Source: Sphaerospermopsis torques-reginae ITEP-024
GTDB taxonomy: Bacteria > Cyanobacteriota > Cyanobacteriia > Cyanobacteriales > Nostocaceae
Assembly (NCBI RefSeq): GCF_019598945.1
Contig: NZ_CP080598.1
Coordinates: 5,084,001-5,148,000, forward strand
DNA length: 64,000 bases
Direction: 5' to 3'
Under the pieces are notes generated by a model that worked only from the letters and a program-made list of their open reading frames with translations, did not search any database and was not told the origin of the DNA. The position numbers and the translations under genes are program-made. This document shows, one piece after another, positions 7,326 to 16,462 of this stretch; the first letter of the stretch is position 1; the number at the start of each line of letters is the position of its first letter.

Positions 7326-8450
7326 ATGATCACAAATAATCAACAGGCGGAATTATTAGATCAAGAAAATGAATTAGATGATGATTTTAATTTTGAACAA
7401 GATGAGGATGAAAACTTAGAACCATTTGATCCTACAAAAATTAGGGTTAAAACGAAACCCATGACAATGGATTTACTACTAAAAAGAATTAAACATGATG
7501 AAATTGACTTAGCTCCTGATTTTCAGCGACAATCTGGTATTTGGACTACTAAAGCCAAGAGTCGCTTAATTGAATCTCTTTTGATTCGGATTCCGCTGCC
7601 AGCATTTTATATAGATGCGACGGATGATGATAAATGGATTATTATAGATGGTTTACAAAGAATTAATACATTCAAAAGTTTTATTTTAGATAAATCTCTT
7701 AAATTAACAGGATTACAATTTTTAAGCGATTTAGAAAAGAATAAATATGATGATTTACCTCGTCATTATCAAAGACGTATAGATGAAACAGAATTAACAG
7801 TTTATTTAATTGAACCTGGAACTCCTACTGAAGTTAAGTATAATATTTTTGAAAGAGTTAATACAGGAGGATTACCTCTTAATAAGCAAGAACTTAGACA
7901 AGCAATTAACCCTGGACCAGCAATAGAAATTCTGAAGAGATTCGCTAAATTACCAGAATTTGAAAGAGTCACAAATTTGAGTCCAAAAAAAAAGAAACGT
8001 ATGGATGACCATGAATTTATACTTGGTTTTCTAGCATTTACTTTAAATGATTATGAATATTATCCTGTCAATAAAGGTCGTAATTATTTCTTGAATGAAG
8101 TAATGCAGCAATTAAATAAAATAGATACTAATTACATAGAGAAAGTAGAGAATAAATTTATTACAGCTATGAATGCATCTGAGAAAATATTTGGAAATTC
8201 GGCTTTTCGTAAATCACAAAAATCACCAGTTAATAAGTCTCTGTTTGAAGTTTGGTCAGTTACTTTAAGCAAATTAACTTCTCAAGAAATTGAAAAATTA
8301 ATCAATCATAAAGAGAAATTGAATAATATATTTAAACAAAAAATGATAGAAGATGCTGATTTTCTGAAATCCGTATCTCAAGCATCTAGTAAAGTTCAAT
8401 ATCGGTTTGAACAAATTAATCAAATAATTCAAGAGGTTTTATCATGTTAA
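7326..8450 (+). CDS. DUF262 (GmrS-like) protein, first gene of accessory module
   Basis: The 374-residue protein has an acidic N-terminus (about residues 1-38) and then a DUF262 region: DEIDLAPDFQRQSGIWTTKA, SRLIESLLIRIPLPAFY and IIIDGLQRINTF, the ParB/Srx-like core with the conserved DG.QR motif also seen in the GmrS half of type IV restriction enzymes. The DUF1524 HNH nuclease that often follows is absent; the C-terminus is helical and lysine-rich. Its end overlaps the next gene by 7 bases. AT-rich codon use differs from coaBC downstream. A role in nucleotide-dependent phage defence is inferred from the family and context. Confidence 0.8.
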   Translation: MITNNQQAELLDQENELDDDFNFEQDEDENLEPFDPTKIRVKTKPMTMDLLLKRIKHDEIDLAPDFQRQSGIWTTKAKSRLIESLLIRIPLPAFYIDATDDDKWIIIDGLQRINTFKSFILDKSLKLTGLQFLSDLEKNKYDDLPRHYQRRIDETELTVYLIEPGTPTEVKYNIFERVNTGGLPLNKQELRQAINPGPAIEILKRFAKLPEFERVTNLSPKKKKRMDDHEFILGFLAFTLNDYEYYPVNKGRNYFLNEVMQQLNKIDTNYIEKVENKFITAMNASEKIFGNSAFRKSQKSPVNKSLFEVWSVTLSKLTSQEIEKLINHKEKLNNIFKQKMIEDADFLKSVSQASSKVQYRFEQINQIIQEVLSC

Positions 8451-9544
8451 GTTCTTTAACTTTAAAAAATTTCAAACCATTTGAAAATCAATCTTTTTCT
8501 TTAAAACCATTAACTCTACTTTCTGGATTAAATAGCACTGGTAAATCGTCTGTATTGCAATCTCTATTACTATTACGTCAATCTTCTCAGCAGGATGATT
8601 TATTAGATAGGGTAGGTTTAGTATTAAACGGTGATTTAGTATCTATAGGTACTGGACAAGATGCTCTTTTTAAAAGAGCCAAAGAGGATTTAATAACTTT
8701 AGAAATTGGCATGAATAATGATATTAAAGGTACTTGGATTTTTGATTGTGATCGTGAATCAGATATAATGCAAATATCTCCATTGTCAAGTGCTGATGTA
8801 GCAATTTATAAATCATGTCTTTTTAACGATAAATTTCATTACTTAAAAGCAGAAAGAATTGCACCGAGAAATTATTTCCAAATGTCCGATTTTAAAGTCA
8901 GACAACATCAGCAAATTGGCAGTCAAGGTGAATTTACTCCCCATTTCCTATCCATAAATGAATATAAAAAAATTCCACATAGTCAACTATCGCATCCATC
9001 AGCACAGTCTGATATTTTAAAAAGTCAAGTTGAAGCCTGGTTAGGAGAAATTAGCCCTGGAACAAGAATTGATATAAAATTACATTCAGCAATGGATGTA
9101 GCGAATTTACAATATTCCTATGAAGATAATAATTCTTATCGTTCAACTAATGTAGGTTTTGGAATTACCTATACTTTACCGATCATTGTTGCTATATTAT
9201 CTGCTACTTCAGATACATTAATTTTATTAGAGAACCCAGAAGCTCATCTTCATCCTAGAGGACAATCTAAGATGGGAGAATTAATTGCCTTAGCAGCAAG
9301 TTGTGGTATTCAAATAATATTAGAAACTCATAGCGATCATGTTTTAAATGGTATTCGTAAAACAGTACGTCATCAGAAACTTGATTCTCAAAAAGTGCAA
9401 ATTAACTACTTTGAAAGATATTTAAAAAAAGGACAACCAACAACAGAAATTATTACTCCTCGAATTTATCCAGATGGAGGAATTGATAAATGGCCTGATG
9501 GTTTTTTCGATCAAGCTGAAAAAGATTTAATGGAGTTACTATAA
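8444..9544 (+). CDS. AAA ATPase of the OLD/DUF3696 type, second gene of module
   Basis: The protein starts with an SMC/RecF-like N-terminus (SSLTLKNFKPF) and a Walker A motif GLNSTGKS at residues 28-35. Near the C-terminus are a Walker B and signature region (LILLENPEAHLHPRGQSKMG) and an H-loop segment (IILETHSDHVLNGIR). The DLMELL ending resembles the DUF3696 tail. It is an ABC-class ATPase without its own nuclease domain and probably powers or senses for its partners. It overlaps the DUF262 gene by 7 bases and its TAA directly abuts the next ATG. Confidence 0.85.
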   Translation: MLSSLTLKNFKPFENQSFSLKPLTLLSGLNSTGKSSVLQSLLLLRQSSQQDDLLDRVGLVLNGDLVSIGTGQDALFKRAKEDLITLEIGMNNDIKGTWIFDCDRESDIMQISPLSSADVAIYKSCLFNDKFHYLKAERIAPRNYFQMSDFKVRQHQQIGSQGEFTPHFLSINEYKKIPHSQLSHPSAQSDILKSQVEAWLGEISPGTRIDIKLHSAMDVANLQYSYEDNNSYRSTNVGFGITYTLPIIVAILSATSDTLILLENPEAHLHPRGQSKMGELIALAASCGIQIILETHSDHVLNGIRKTVRHQKLDSQKVQINYFERYLKKGQPTTEIITPRIYPDGGIDKWPDGFFDQAEKDLMELL

Positions 9545-10333
9545 ATGCACTTTTTGATTAATGAGCTTTCTTTTATTGGACAAGCATCTAATAATTATGA
9601 AGCTGATGAATTAATGAAACATATCTTGGAAATTATAGAGGAAATCAGTGTTCTTCAAAATGGTGTTCCGATTCAGACTCACAGTAGTTTTGCTGCTCAA
9701 AAGCTATCTTCTGATTTCACCGTAAGTCAATGGATTTTTAAACATAAGACTTCAAAAAATTCTGAACAACAAAAAATCGCTATGATTCTACTGAGGCTTT
9801 TAAGCAAGGGACCTTTTATAGATGTACAGGATTTTTTTAATGATTGTAAATGTCACTATCAAAAACAAGATGTTTCATCGAGTTCGTTAGCTGGTGCTGC
9901 TAAATTGGAAGGTATATTAATTAGTTTACAAAATAACCCTGATTTTATTCACGAAAATATAGAAGTTGAATTTCAAGAATCTATAAATTCTCCGCAAAAA
10001 AATATAACTATCACAAATTTGACTACTATTAAACAGACTAAAAAAATATGTCCTCGTTATCAACTTCATTCTAAACATGATCCTCAAGGATATTGGAAAA
10101 ATGCTACTCCTATGGATTTAACAGATGAAGAAGCTCAAAAAATTTTAAATAGTTCTATATGTAGCAGTAATAACAATAGTGAAAAACGTTATGGATATCA
10201 CAAGGAAAGTGTTAAATTCTATGTATTTCATTCAGATAATACTTTTGATGAACAAGGTTATCCAACCTATCATGGATTTCCAATTTCTGAAGATCAAGTC
10301 CCTAAAGAAGTATTAAATAAAATAAAGAGATAA
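9545..10333 (+). CDS. Unknown protein, third gene of DUF262/AAA module
   Basis: I do not recognise this 262-residue protein. Its N-terminal ~110 residues are helical; the C-terminal ~95 residues (from [19 protein letters not shown] through [19 protein letters not shown] to [18 protein letters not shown]) are rich in Tyr, His and Pro like a compact enzymatic or toxin-like domain, a weak impression only. The ATG follows the ATPase stop without a gap, and its TAA shares an A with the coaBC start codon, so all four genes may be co-translated. It may be the effector or a target-recognition subunit of the module. Confidence 0.75.
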   Translation: MHFLINELSFIGQASNNYEADELMKHILEIIEEISVLQNGVPIQTHSSFAAQKLSSDFTVSQWIFKHKTSKNSEQQKIAMILLRLLSKGPFIDVQDFFNDCKCHYQKQDVSSSSLAGAAKLEGILISLQNNPDFIHENIEVEFQESINSPQKNITITNLTTIKQTKKICPRYQLHSKHDPQGYWKNATPMDLTDEEAQKILNSSICSSNNNSEKRYGYHKESVKFYVFHSDNTFDEQGYPTYHGFPISEDQVPKEVLNKIKR

Positions 10334-11559
10334 TGCCATCATCTGTAAATCTCCCATCCAAAAAAGTTATTGTTGCTATATGCGGTGGTATCGCCGCCTA
10401 TAAAGTTTGTGAATTGGTTTCTAGTTTGTTCAAATCTGGGGTAGAAGTACGAGTGATTCTCACAAATTCTGCTCAGGAATTTATCAAACCTTTGACTTTT
10501 GCCACTTTATCCCGTCATCAGGCTTATACAGATGAGCATTTTTGGCAACCTATTTATTCTCGCCCTTTACATATAGAGTTGGGGGAATGGGCTGATTTAA
10601 TTGTCATTGCGCCTTTAACTGCTAATACTTTGGCTAAGTTAGCTTATGGAATGGCAGATAATTTGTTAACAAATACTGTCTTGGCTTCTACCTGTCCTGT
10701 GTTGTTAGCACCCGCTATGAATACGGATATGTGGGAACAGGTAGCAGTACAAAGAAATTGGCAGCAACTATTGACAGATAAAAGATTTTATGGTATGCAA
10801 ACAGGTTCTGGGTTATTAGCGTGCGATCGCATCGGTGCAGGAAGAATGGCCGAACCGGAAGAAATATTTGTTAATATTCAATCTTTATTACACACCCAAG
10901 GAATTCAAGATTTAAGCGGGAAGCGGGTTTTAATCAGTGCTGGGGGAACCCGAGAATATTTAGACCCCGTGCGGTTTATAGGCAATCCTTCAACTGGTAA
11001 AATGGGATTAGCATTAGCACAGGCAGCATTGCACAGAGGCGCAGAAGTTACATTAGTGCATTGTCCAGCAAGTTGGGATGCACCTTTAGGAGTAGAAGCA
11101 ATTTCTGTAGTTAGTGCGGAACAAATGCAGCACGTGATGTTAGAAAAGTTACTAAATGCAGATATTATTATTATGTCTGCTGCGGTTGCGGATGTAAAAC
11201 CAAGAGATTATAGTTCAGAGAAATTACCCAAGCGATCGCTTCCCGAAAATTTACCCCTTGCACCAGTACCGGATATAGTTGCTGAATTAGGAAAAATCAA
11301 ACAACCCCAGCAATTATTAATCGGTTTTGCAGCACAAACCGGGGATATTGTCACACCTGCGAAAGAGAAATTACAGAGGAAAAAATTAGATGCAATTGTA
11401 GCGAACCCTATTGATAAAGTTGATAGTGGTTTTGGGAGTGATCATAATCAAGCGGTGTTTTTAGATAAAGAAGGAAGAGAAATAGAAATTCCCCCTTGTT
11501 CTAAATTGGAAATGGCGCATTATTTATTTGATTTTATTGTTTACAACAGGAGTCAGTAG
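10333..11559 (+). CDS. coaBC: Bifunctional phosphopantothenoylcysteine decarboxylase / phosphopantothenate-cysteine ligase
   Basis: This enzyme joins cysteine to 4'-phosphopantothenate and decarboxylates the product to 4'-phosphopantetheine in coenzyme A synthesis. The N-terminal CoaC half starts with the flavin-binding [11 protein letters not shown] and contains the PAMNTDMWE substrate motif; the C-terminal CoaB half starts near [20 protein letters not shown] and has NPSTGKMG and the CTP-ligase segment. Length, 408 residues, is normal. Its ATG overlaps the stop of the preceding accessory gene by one base, an unusual partner for an essential gene. Confidence 0.95.
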   Translation: MPSSVNLPSKKVIVAICGGIAAYKVCELVSSLFKSGVEVRVILTNSAQEFIKPLTFATLSRHQAYTDEHFWQPIYSRPLHIELGEWADLIVIAPLTANTLAKLAYGMADNLLTNTVLASTCPVLLAPAMNTDMWEQVAVQRNWQQLLTDKRFYGMQTGSGLLACDRIGAGRMAEPEEIFVNIQSLLHTQGIQDLSGKRVLISAGGTREYLDPVRFIGNPSTGKMGLALAQAALHRGAEVTLVHCPASWDAPLGVEAISVVSAEQMQHVMLEKLLNADIIIMSAAVADVKPRDYSSEKLPKRSLPENLPLAPVPDIVAELGKIKQPQQLLIGFAAQTGDIVTPAKEKLQRKKLDAIVANPIDKVDSGFGSDHNQAVFLDKEGREIEIPPCSKLEMAHYLFDFIVYNRSQ

Positions 11560-11650
11560 GGGCAAACCCCCTGTGGTTGCCCTCTTGAGGCAGGAGTCAG
11601 GAACCAGGGGAAGTAGGGGAGGCAGGGGAGGCAGGGGGAGATTAATAACC
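11560..11650. repeat. Dispersed repeat / STRR after coaBC
   Basis: AGTAGGGGCAAACCCCCTGT with GGTTGCCC repeats the sequence at 4732, followed by CAGGAGTCAGGAACCAGGGG-type G-rich tandem units. The weak open frame on the minus strand here is made of these repeats. A TATAAT at 11711-11716 is a plausible -10 box for ssrA. Confidence 0.6.
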
Positions 11651-11733
11651 CAATGCCCAAAGACAATAAAATTTTTTTGATCAACTCCACACAATCCCAA
11701 AATTGTATACTATAATAAAAATATAAAGCGCAT

Positions 11734-12120
11734 GGGGCTTTAACGGTTTCGACAGGTTGGCGAAAGCTGCTCTGTGATTCAGGTCGAGAGTGAGTCTCCT
11801 CTCGCAAATCAAAGGCTCAAACAAAAAGTAAATGCGAACAATATCGTAAGCTTTGCTCGTAAGGAAGCCCTAGTTGCTGCCTAATAGCCTCTTATAGGTC
11901 CGAGCGTCTCTGGTTTGACTCCGTTAAGGACTAGAGACCTAACCCCAACGGATGCTCCAGTAAGCGTTCTCTGGTTGGTTTGCTGGCTAAGACTAAATCA
12001 GAGCATCCTACGTTCGGGACAATGAACGATTCCCGCCTTGAGGGTCAGAAAGGCTAAACCTGTGAATGAGCGGGGGGTTAATACCCAGTTTGGACATGGG
12101 TTCAATTCCCATAAGCTCCA
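11734..12120 (+). ncRNA. ssrA: Transfer-messenger RNA (tmRNA)
   Basis: The RNA starts GGGGCTTTAACGG and ends with the T-arm GGGTTCAATTCCC and AAGCTCCA, whose GGGGCTT/AAGCTCC pairing forms the tRNA-like acceptor stem with an encoded CCA. The tag frame starts at GCG (11834) and reads ANNIVSFARKEALVAA, stopping at TAATAG (11882-11887); cyanobacterial tags have this form. It rescues stalled ribosomes and tags the nascent peptide for proteolysis with SmpB. A terminator hairpin follows at 12139. Confidence 0.98.
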
Positions 12121-12138
12121 CTTTAAATATTGAACAAG

Positions 12139-12175
12139 TCCACCTGACACTATTATGTGTGGGTGGATTTTGTTT
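12139..12175 (+). terminator. Rho-independent terminator of ssrA
   Basis: TCCACC plus TGACAC pairs with GTGTG plus GGTGGA around a short AT loop, then ATTTTGTTT follows. It lies 18 bases after the CCA end of the tmRNA. Confidence 0.75.
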
Positions 12176-12210
12176 ATAAGTAAATCAATGTTAAAAAACG
12201 TATTACCCAT

Positions 12211-12239
12211 ATCCCCGACTTCTCAGAGAAGTCGGGGAT
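12211..12239. repeat. Palindromic dispersed repeat, ATCCCCGACTTCTC family
   Basis: A perfect inverted repeat (14-base arms around one A). Relatives lie at 21404-21436 (imperfect), 27148-27180 (perfect) and 36650-36672 (shorter). The rest of 12176-12454 is AT-rich without an evident gene and presumably carries the flavodiiron promoter. Confidence 0.8.
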
Positions 12240-12454
12240 CTATCCACTTTCAATTAATTGTAAGTCGTTTATGTTTCATTATCTGGAAGATAGTTCAGAG
12301 TTCGTAGATTTTCGTGTCAAAAAATATGCTGAAAAATAGCATTGTTTGATACAACTTTAATTTTACAAAATATATTCTTAATTACAGCTTTAAAAAGAAT
12401 TTAGGAAGAAAATGGTGGGGAGAAAAGAATATTATTTAGAATTGGATACAAATC

Positions 12455-14173
12455 ATGGTAGCAATATCAGAGAAAATTGAACCAAGGTTAACTATACAAA
12501 CTGTAGAAATTGCTCCTAATACTACAGCGATTCGTTCTCTGGATTGGGATCGCGATCGCTTTGATATTGAATTTGGATTGCAAAACGGTACAACCTATAA
12601 TTCATATTTAATTAGGGGTGAACAAACAGTTTTAATTGATACTTCTCATCAGAAGTTTCGCCAATTATATTTAGACACTCTCAAAGGTTTAGTTAATCCG
12701 AAAACAATTGATTATATAATTGTTAGTCATACAGAACCTGATCATAGTGGTTTAGTAGAAGATGTACTACAATTAGCACCGAGAGCGACTGTTTTAGCTT
12801 CTAAAGTAGCATTGCAATTTTTAGAAGGTTTGGTACATGATCCTTTTTCCAAAAGAATCGTTAAAAGTGGCGATCGCATTAACATCGGAAAAGGACATGA
12901 AATAGAATTTGTCAGCGCCCCAAATTTACACTGGCCTGATACAATTTTTAGTTTTGATCGCAAAACCCAAATCCTTTACACTTGTGATGCGTTTGGGATG
13001 CACTTTTGTGATCATCGCACATTTGACGAAGATTTAGAAGCAATAGAAGCTGATTTCCGGTTTTATTATGATTGCTTAATGGGTCCCAATGCTCGCTCTT
13101 TATTGAATGCAATGAAGAGAATGGGTGAACTAGGTAACATTCAAATTATTGCCAATGGACATGGACCATTATTATATCATCACCTCGATGTTTTAACCGA
13201 ATATTATCAAAATTGGAGTCAAAGACAAGCGAAAACAGAAACTACTGTTGGGTTGTTTTATGTTTCCGGTTATGGTTATAGTGAGCAATTAGCTCATGCA
13301 ATTGGTGATGGTTTACAAAAAGCTGGTGTGGGTTCAGAAGTAGTTGATTTACACACAGCAGATTTTCAAGAAATTCAAGAATTAGCTGGTAGAGCAGCAG
13401 GTTTAATTATTGGAATGCCACCTACTTCTTCAATTGTAGCACAGGCTGGTATTAGTTCTTTATTAGCTGTAGCTAAAAATAAACAAGTTGTAGGTTTATT
13501 TGAATGCTATGGTGGTGATGATGAACCGATTGATACTCTAAGACGGAAGTTTATTGACTTAGGAATTAAAGAAGCATTTCCCGCAATTAGAATTAAATCA
13601 ATTCCCAACGAAGCAACTTATCAACTTTGTACAGAAGCGGGTACAGATTTGGGACAAAAGGTGGTGCGAGAACGCAACATCAAACAAATCAAATCTCTCG
13701 ACGTAAACATGGAAAAAGCGTTAGGGAGAATTAGCAGTGGATTATATATTGTTACTGCTAAAAAAGGTGAAGTTAGCGGTGCTATGATGGCTTCTTGGGT
13801 AGCACAAGCTAGTTTTCAACCATTAGGATTTACCATTGCTGTTGCTAAAGATCGAGCGATTGATAACTTATTACAAATAGGCGATCGCTTTGTGATAAAT
13901 GTGTTAGAAGAAGGTAATTATCAAGACCTGAAAAAACACTTCCTCAAACGTTTACTTCCCGGTGCAGATAGATTTGCAGGTGTGAAAACCCAAACTGCTA
14001 AAAACGGTTCACCAATTTTAACCGATGCACTTGCATACATGGAATGTCAAGTAGTCAGCAACATTGAATGTAGCGATCATTGGATTTTATATTGCATCGT
14101 TGAAGATGGCAAAGTTTCCAAACCTGATGCACTGACAGCAGTACGTCATCGCAAAGTAGGAAACTATTACTAA
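12455..14173 (+). CDS. flv3: Class C flavodiiron protein, canonical di-iron site (Flv3-like)
   Basis: A 572-residue fusion of metallo-beta-lactamase-like di-iron, flavodoxin and flavin-reductase domains, which uses NAD(P)H or reduced ferredoxin to reduce O2 to water without superoxide (Mehler-like reaction). The ligand motif HTEPDH is at residues 92-97, with the further histidine in LHWPD, the aspartate in TCDAFG and the histidine in NGHGP, so the site is intact as in Flv3/Flv4. The flavodoxin domain begins near TTVGLFYVSGYGYS and the reductase near GRISSGLYIVTAK. It lies 98 bases upstream of a ligand-less partner; adjacent flv3-flv1 order matches the heterocyst flv3B-flv1B pair of Anabaena, an inference only. 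Confidence 0.88.
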   Translation: MVAISEKIEPRLTIQTVEIAPNTTAIRSLDWDRDRFDIEFGLQNGTTYNSYLIRGEQTVLIDTSHQKFRQLYLDTLKGLVNPKTIDYIIVSHTEPDHSGLVEDVLQLAPRATVLASKVALQFLEGLVHDPFSKRIVKSGDRINIGKGHEIEFVSAPNLHWPDTIFSFDRKTQILYTCDAFGMHFCDHRTFDEDLEAIEADFRFYYDCLMGPNARSLLNAMKRMGELGNIQIIANGHGPLLYHHLDVLTEYYQNWSQRQAKTETTVGLFYVSGYGYSEQLAHAIGDGLQKAGVGSEVVDLHTADFQEIQELAGRAAGLIIGMPPTSSIVAQAGISSLLAVAKNKQVVGLFECYGGDDEPIDTLRRKFIDLGIKEAFPAIRIKSIPNEATYQLCTEAGTDLGQKVVRERNIKQIKSLDVNMEKALGRISSGLYIVTAKKGEVSGAMMASWVAQASFQPLGFTIAVAKDRAIDNLLQIGDRFVINVLEEGNYQDLKKHFLKRLLPGADRFAGVKTQTAKNGSPILTDALAYMECQVVSNIECSDHWILYCIVEDGKVSKPDALTAVRHRKVGNYY

Positions 14174-14271
14174 TTGATAATGGATAATTGATAATTGATA
14201 ATTAATTGTTAATTGTCAATTGTCAATTATCTACACAGATATTTATCTAGCAAGAATATTTGATAAATAGT

Positions 14272-16068
14272 ATGCCTTTTTCTGATTCTGTTTCTAATGC
14301 TTTCAACTCAGCTAAACATTGGGTTTCTCAAGTTTTTTATTCACCAGAAAAATCTATGACAGATTCCAAACCACGGGACGTACAAATTTTACCGATCGCC
14401 ACCAATACCAAAGTTCTCAGAGCTAGGAGTTGGTCACGTCTAAGGTTTGAAGTTGAATATGCACTTTGTCGAGGAACTACCGCCAATTGCTATTTAATAG
14501 AAGCGGATAAAACTGCATTAATTGATCCTCCGGGAGAAGGATTTACTAATATTTATTTTGCAGCATTGCAGAATACAGTTAATTTGAGAAAGTTGGATTA
14601 TGTGATTTTGGGTCATTTTAGCCCTAATCGTATACCAACTTTAAAAGCACTGTTAGAACTTGCACCGCAAATTACTTTTGTTTGTTCTATGGTTGGTGCA
14701 AATAATTTGCGTGCATCTTTCCCAGATCAAGATATTAAAGTTTTGATTATGCGGGGGAAAGAAACTTTAGATTTAGGTAAAGGTCATGTTTTGAAATTCT
14801 TACCTACTCCTAGTCCCCGTTGGCCAGAAGCACTTTGCACCTATGATCAACAAACCCAAATTCTCTATACTGATAAATTATTTGGGTCGCATATCTGCGG
14901 TGATGAAGTTTTTGATGATAATTCAGAAGCTTTTAAAGAAGATCAGCGTTATTACTTTAACTGCTTAATGGCTCCCCATGCAACTCATGTCGAAGCTGCA
15001 TTAGAGAAAATTTCTGATTTGCAGGTGAGGATGTATGCAGTGGGTCATGGTCCATTGATCCGCACTAGGTTGATAGAATTAACTAAAGCATATTCTGAAT
15101 GGAGTCGCGCTCAAAAAGATCGGGAAATTTCCGTAGCGTTACTTTATGCTTCCGCTTATGGTAACACTGCCACTTTAGCACAGGCGATCGCTTGGGGATT
15201 AACTAAAGGAGGAGTTGCGGTAAAATCAATTAACTGTGAATTTGCCACCCCTGGAGAAATTCGTGGTACTGTAGAACAAGCAGATGCGTTTATTATTGGT
15301 ACTCCTACCATCGGTGGTCATGCTCCCACACCTATTCACACTGCTTTAGGTATTGTGTTAGCTATTGGTGATAATAGTAAATTAGCAGGTGTGTTTGGTT
15401 CTTATGGTTGGAGTGGAGAAGCTTTAGACTTGGTAGAAGGAAAACTGCGAGATGCAGGATATCGGTTTGGTTTTGACACTTTAAAAGTCAAATTTAAACC
15501 CGATGAAGTCACCCTGAAAATGTGCGAAGAAATAGGTACAGACTTTGCACAAAGTTTGAAAAAAGCCAAGAAAATTCGTGTACCACAACAACCTGCAACC
15601 CCTGTAGAACAAGCGGTAGGAAGAATAGTTGGTTCTGTATGTGTAGTTGCAGCGAAACAAGGAGAAGTTTCCACAGCAATGCTGGGGACGTGGGTATCTC
15701 AAGCTACCTTTAATCCTCCAGGAATTACAGTGGCGATCGCCAAGGAAAGAGCAGTTGAATCATTGATGTATCCGGGTGGTAAGTTTGTCCTGAATATTCT
15801 TCCGAATGGTGTTCATGTAGACTACATAAGACATTTCCGTAAAAATTTCGCCCCCGGAGAAGACAGGTTTACTAATTTCCAAACGGTAGAAGCTGATAAT
15901 GGTTGTGCAGTCCTGACTGATGCTGCTGCATATTTAGAATGTTCCGTTAACCAACGTCTAGAATGTGGTGATCATTGGGTAGTATATGCCACTGTAGATA
16001 ATGGTAAATTACTCAAACCCGATACTGTAACTGCGGTTAACCATCGCAAAACAGGAACACATTATTAA
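14272..16068 (+). CDS. flv1: Class C flavodiiron protein with degenerate di-iron site (Flv1-like)
   Basis: The same three-domain layout as its neighbour, but the ligand motif reads GHFSPN (Glu to Ser, Asp to Asn), LHWPD has become PRWPE, and the bridging Asp segment is TDKLFG. Loss of ligands is typical of Flv1/Flv2, which work as heterodimers with Flv3/Flv4. The partners are therefore expected to act together in O2 photoreduction. The ATG at 14272 is used; an in-frame ATG at 14356 (MTDSKPRDVQ) aligns better with most Flv1 starts, making the first 28 residues doubtful. The gap between the two genes consists of AATTGATA/CAATTGTC heptamer repeats. Confidence 0.86.
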   Translation: MPFSDSVSNAFNSAKHWVSQVFYSPEKSMTDSKPRDVQILPIATNTKVLRARSWSRLRFEVEYALCRGTTANCYLIEADKTALIDPPGEGFTNIYFAALQNTVNLRKLDYVILGHFSPNRIPTLKALLELAPQITFVCSMVGANNLRASFPDQDIKVLIMRGKETLDLGKGHVLKFLPTPSPRWPEALCTYDQQTQILYTDKLFGSHICGDEVFDDNSEAFKEDQRYYFNCLMAPHATHVEAALEKISDLQVRMYAVGHGPLIRTRLIELTKAYSEWSRAQKDREISVALLYASAYGNTATLAQAIAWGLTKGGVAVKSINCEFATPGEIRGTVEQADAFIIGTPTIGGHAPTPIHTALGIVLAIGDNSKLAGVFGSYGWSGEALDLVEGKLRDAGYRFGFDTLKVKFKPDEVTLKMCEEIGTDFAQSLKKAKKIRVPQQPATPVEQAVGRIVGSVCVVAAKQGEVSTAMLGTWVSQATFNPPGITVAIAKERAVESLMYPGGKFVLNILPNGVHVDYIRHFRKNFAPGEDRFTNFQTVEADNGCAVLTDAAAYLECSVNQRLECGDHWVVYATVDNGKLLKPDTVTAVNHRKTGTHY

Positions 16069-16260
16069 AAGGATATCAAGGAGTATTGATAATTGACAAT
16101 TATTTCATTCAAGGCTTCCGCCGTGAGCGTCAGCCGAACGGTTTAAAACCTCTCCTTTCTCTGAGAAAGAAAAGCAAAAATTCCTATTTCCCAATCCTCT
16201 CACAAATGAGCCAGAGGAAATTGTCAATTGTCCATTGTTAATTTTCCATTGTTGAACTCG

Positions 16261-16281
16261 TTCCCAGTCTCAGACTGGGAA
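16261..16281. repeat. Palindromic dispersed repeat, TTCCCAGTCT family
   Basis: TTCCCAGTCT-C-AGACTGGGAA is a perfect palindrome. Close copies lie at 43322-43343 and 48165-48187, with a variant (TTCCCATAC arms) at 48345-48365. The flanking gap 16069-16462 also contains a TTCCGCCGTGAGCGTCAGCC small dispersed repeat and CAATTGTC heptamers but no gene. Confidence 0.8.
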
Positions 16282-16350
16282 TGCTATAAAGATGCTGTGC
16301 CTCTGAGTTAATATAATTAATAGATGATCTAAAATCCTCTAAAATTTCCG

Positions 16351-16385
16351 ACCGCTTTTAGTAATAACCAAGGCGGTTTTATTTT
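16351..16385 (+). terminator. Possible terminator before the GNAT gene
   Basis: ACCGCTT pairs with AAGGCGGT (one bulge) around an AT-rich loop, followed by TTTATTTTATTT. It could end the flavodiiron transcript, but it is nearly 300 bases past the stop. Confidence 0.4.
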
Positions 16386-16462
16386 ATTTCACTTATTTTA
16401 TTTAACAGCTTTTTCGTGACATGACATAAAAGATATAATAAGTAATTTAAAATCTCAAAAAT

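Noticed and set aside
11553-11807. Open frame on the minus strand near ssrA
   Set aside because: It is made of GGAGGCAGGGG-type repeats and overlaps the tmRNA.
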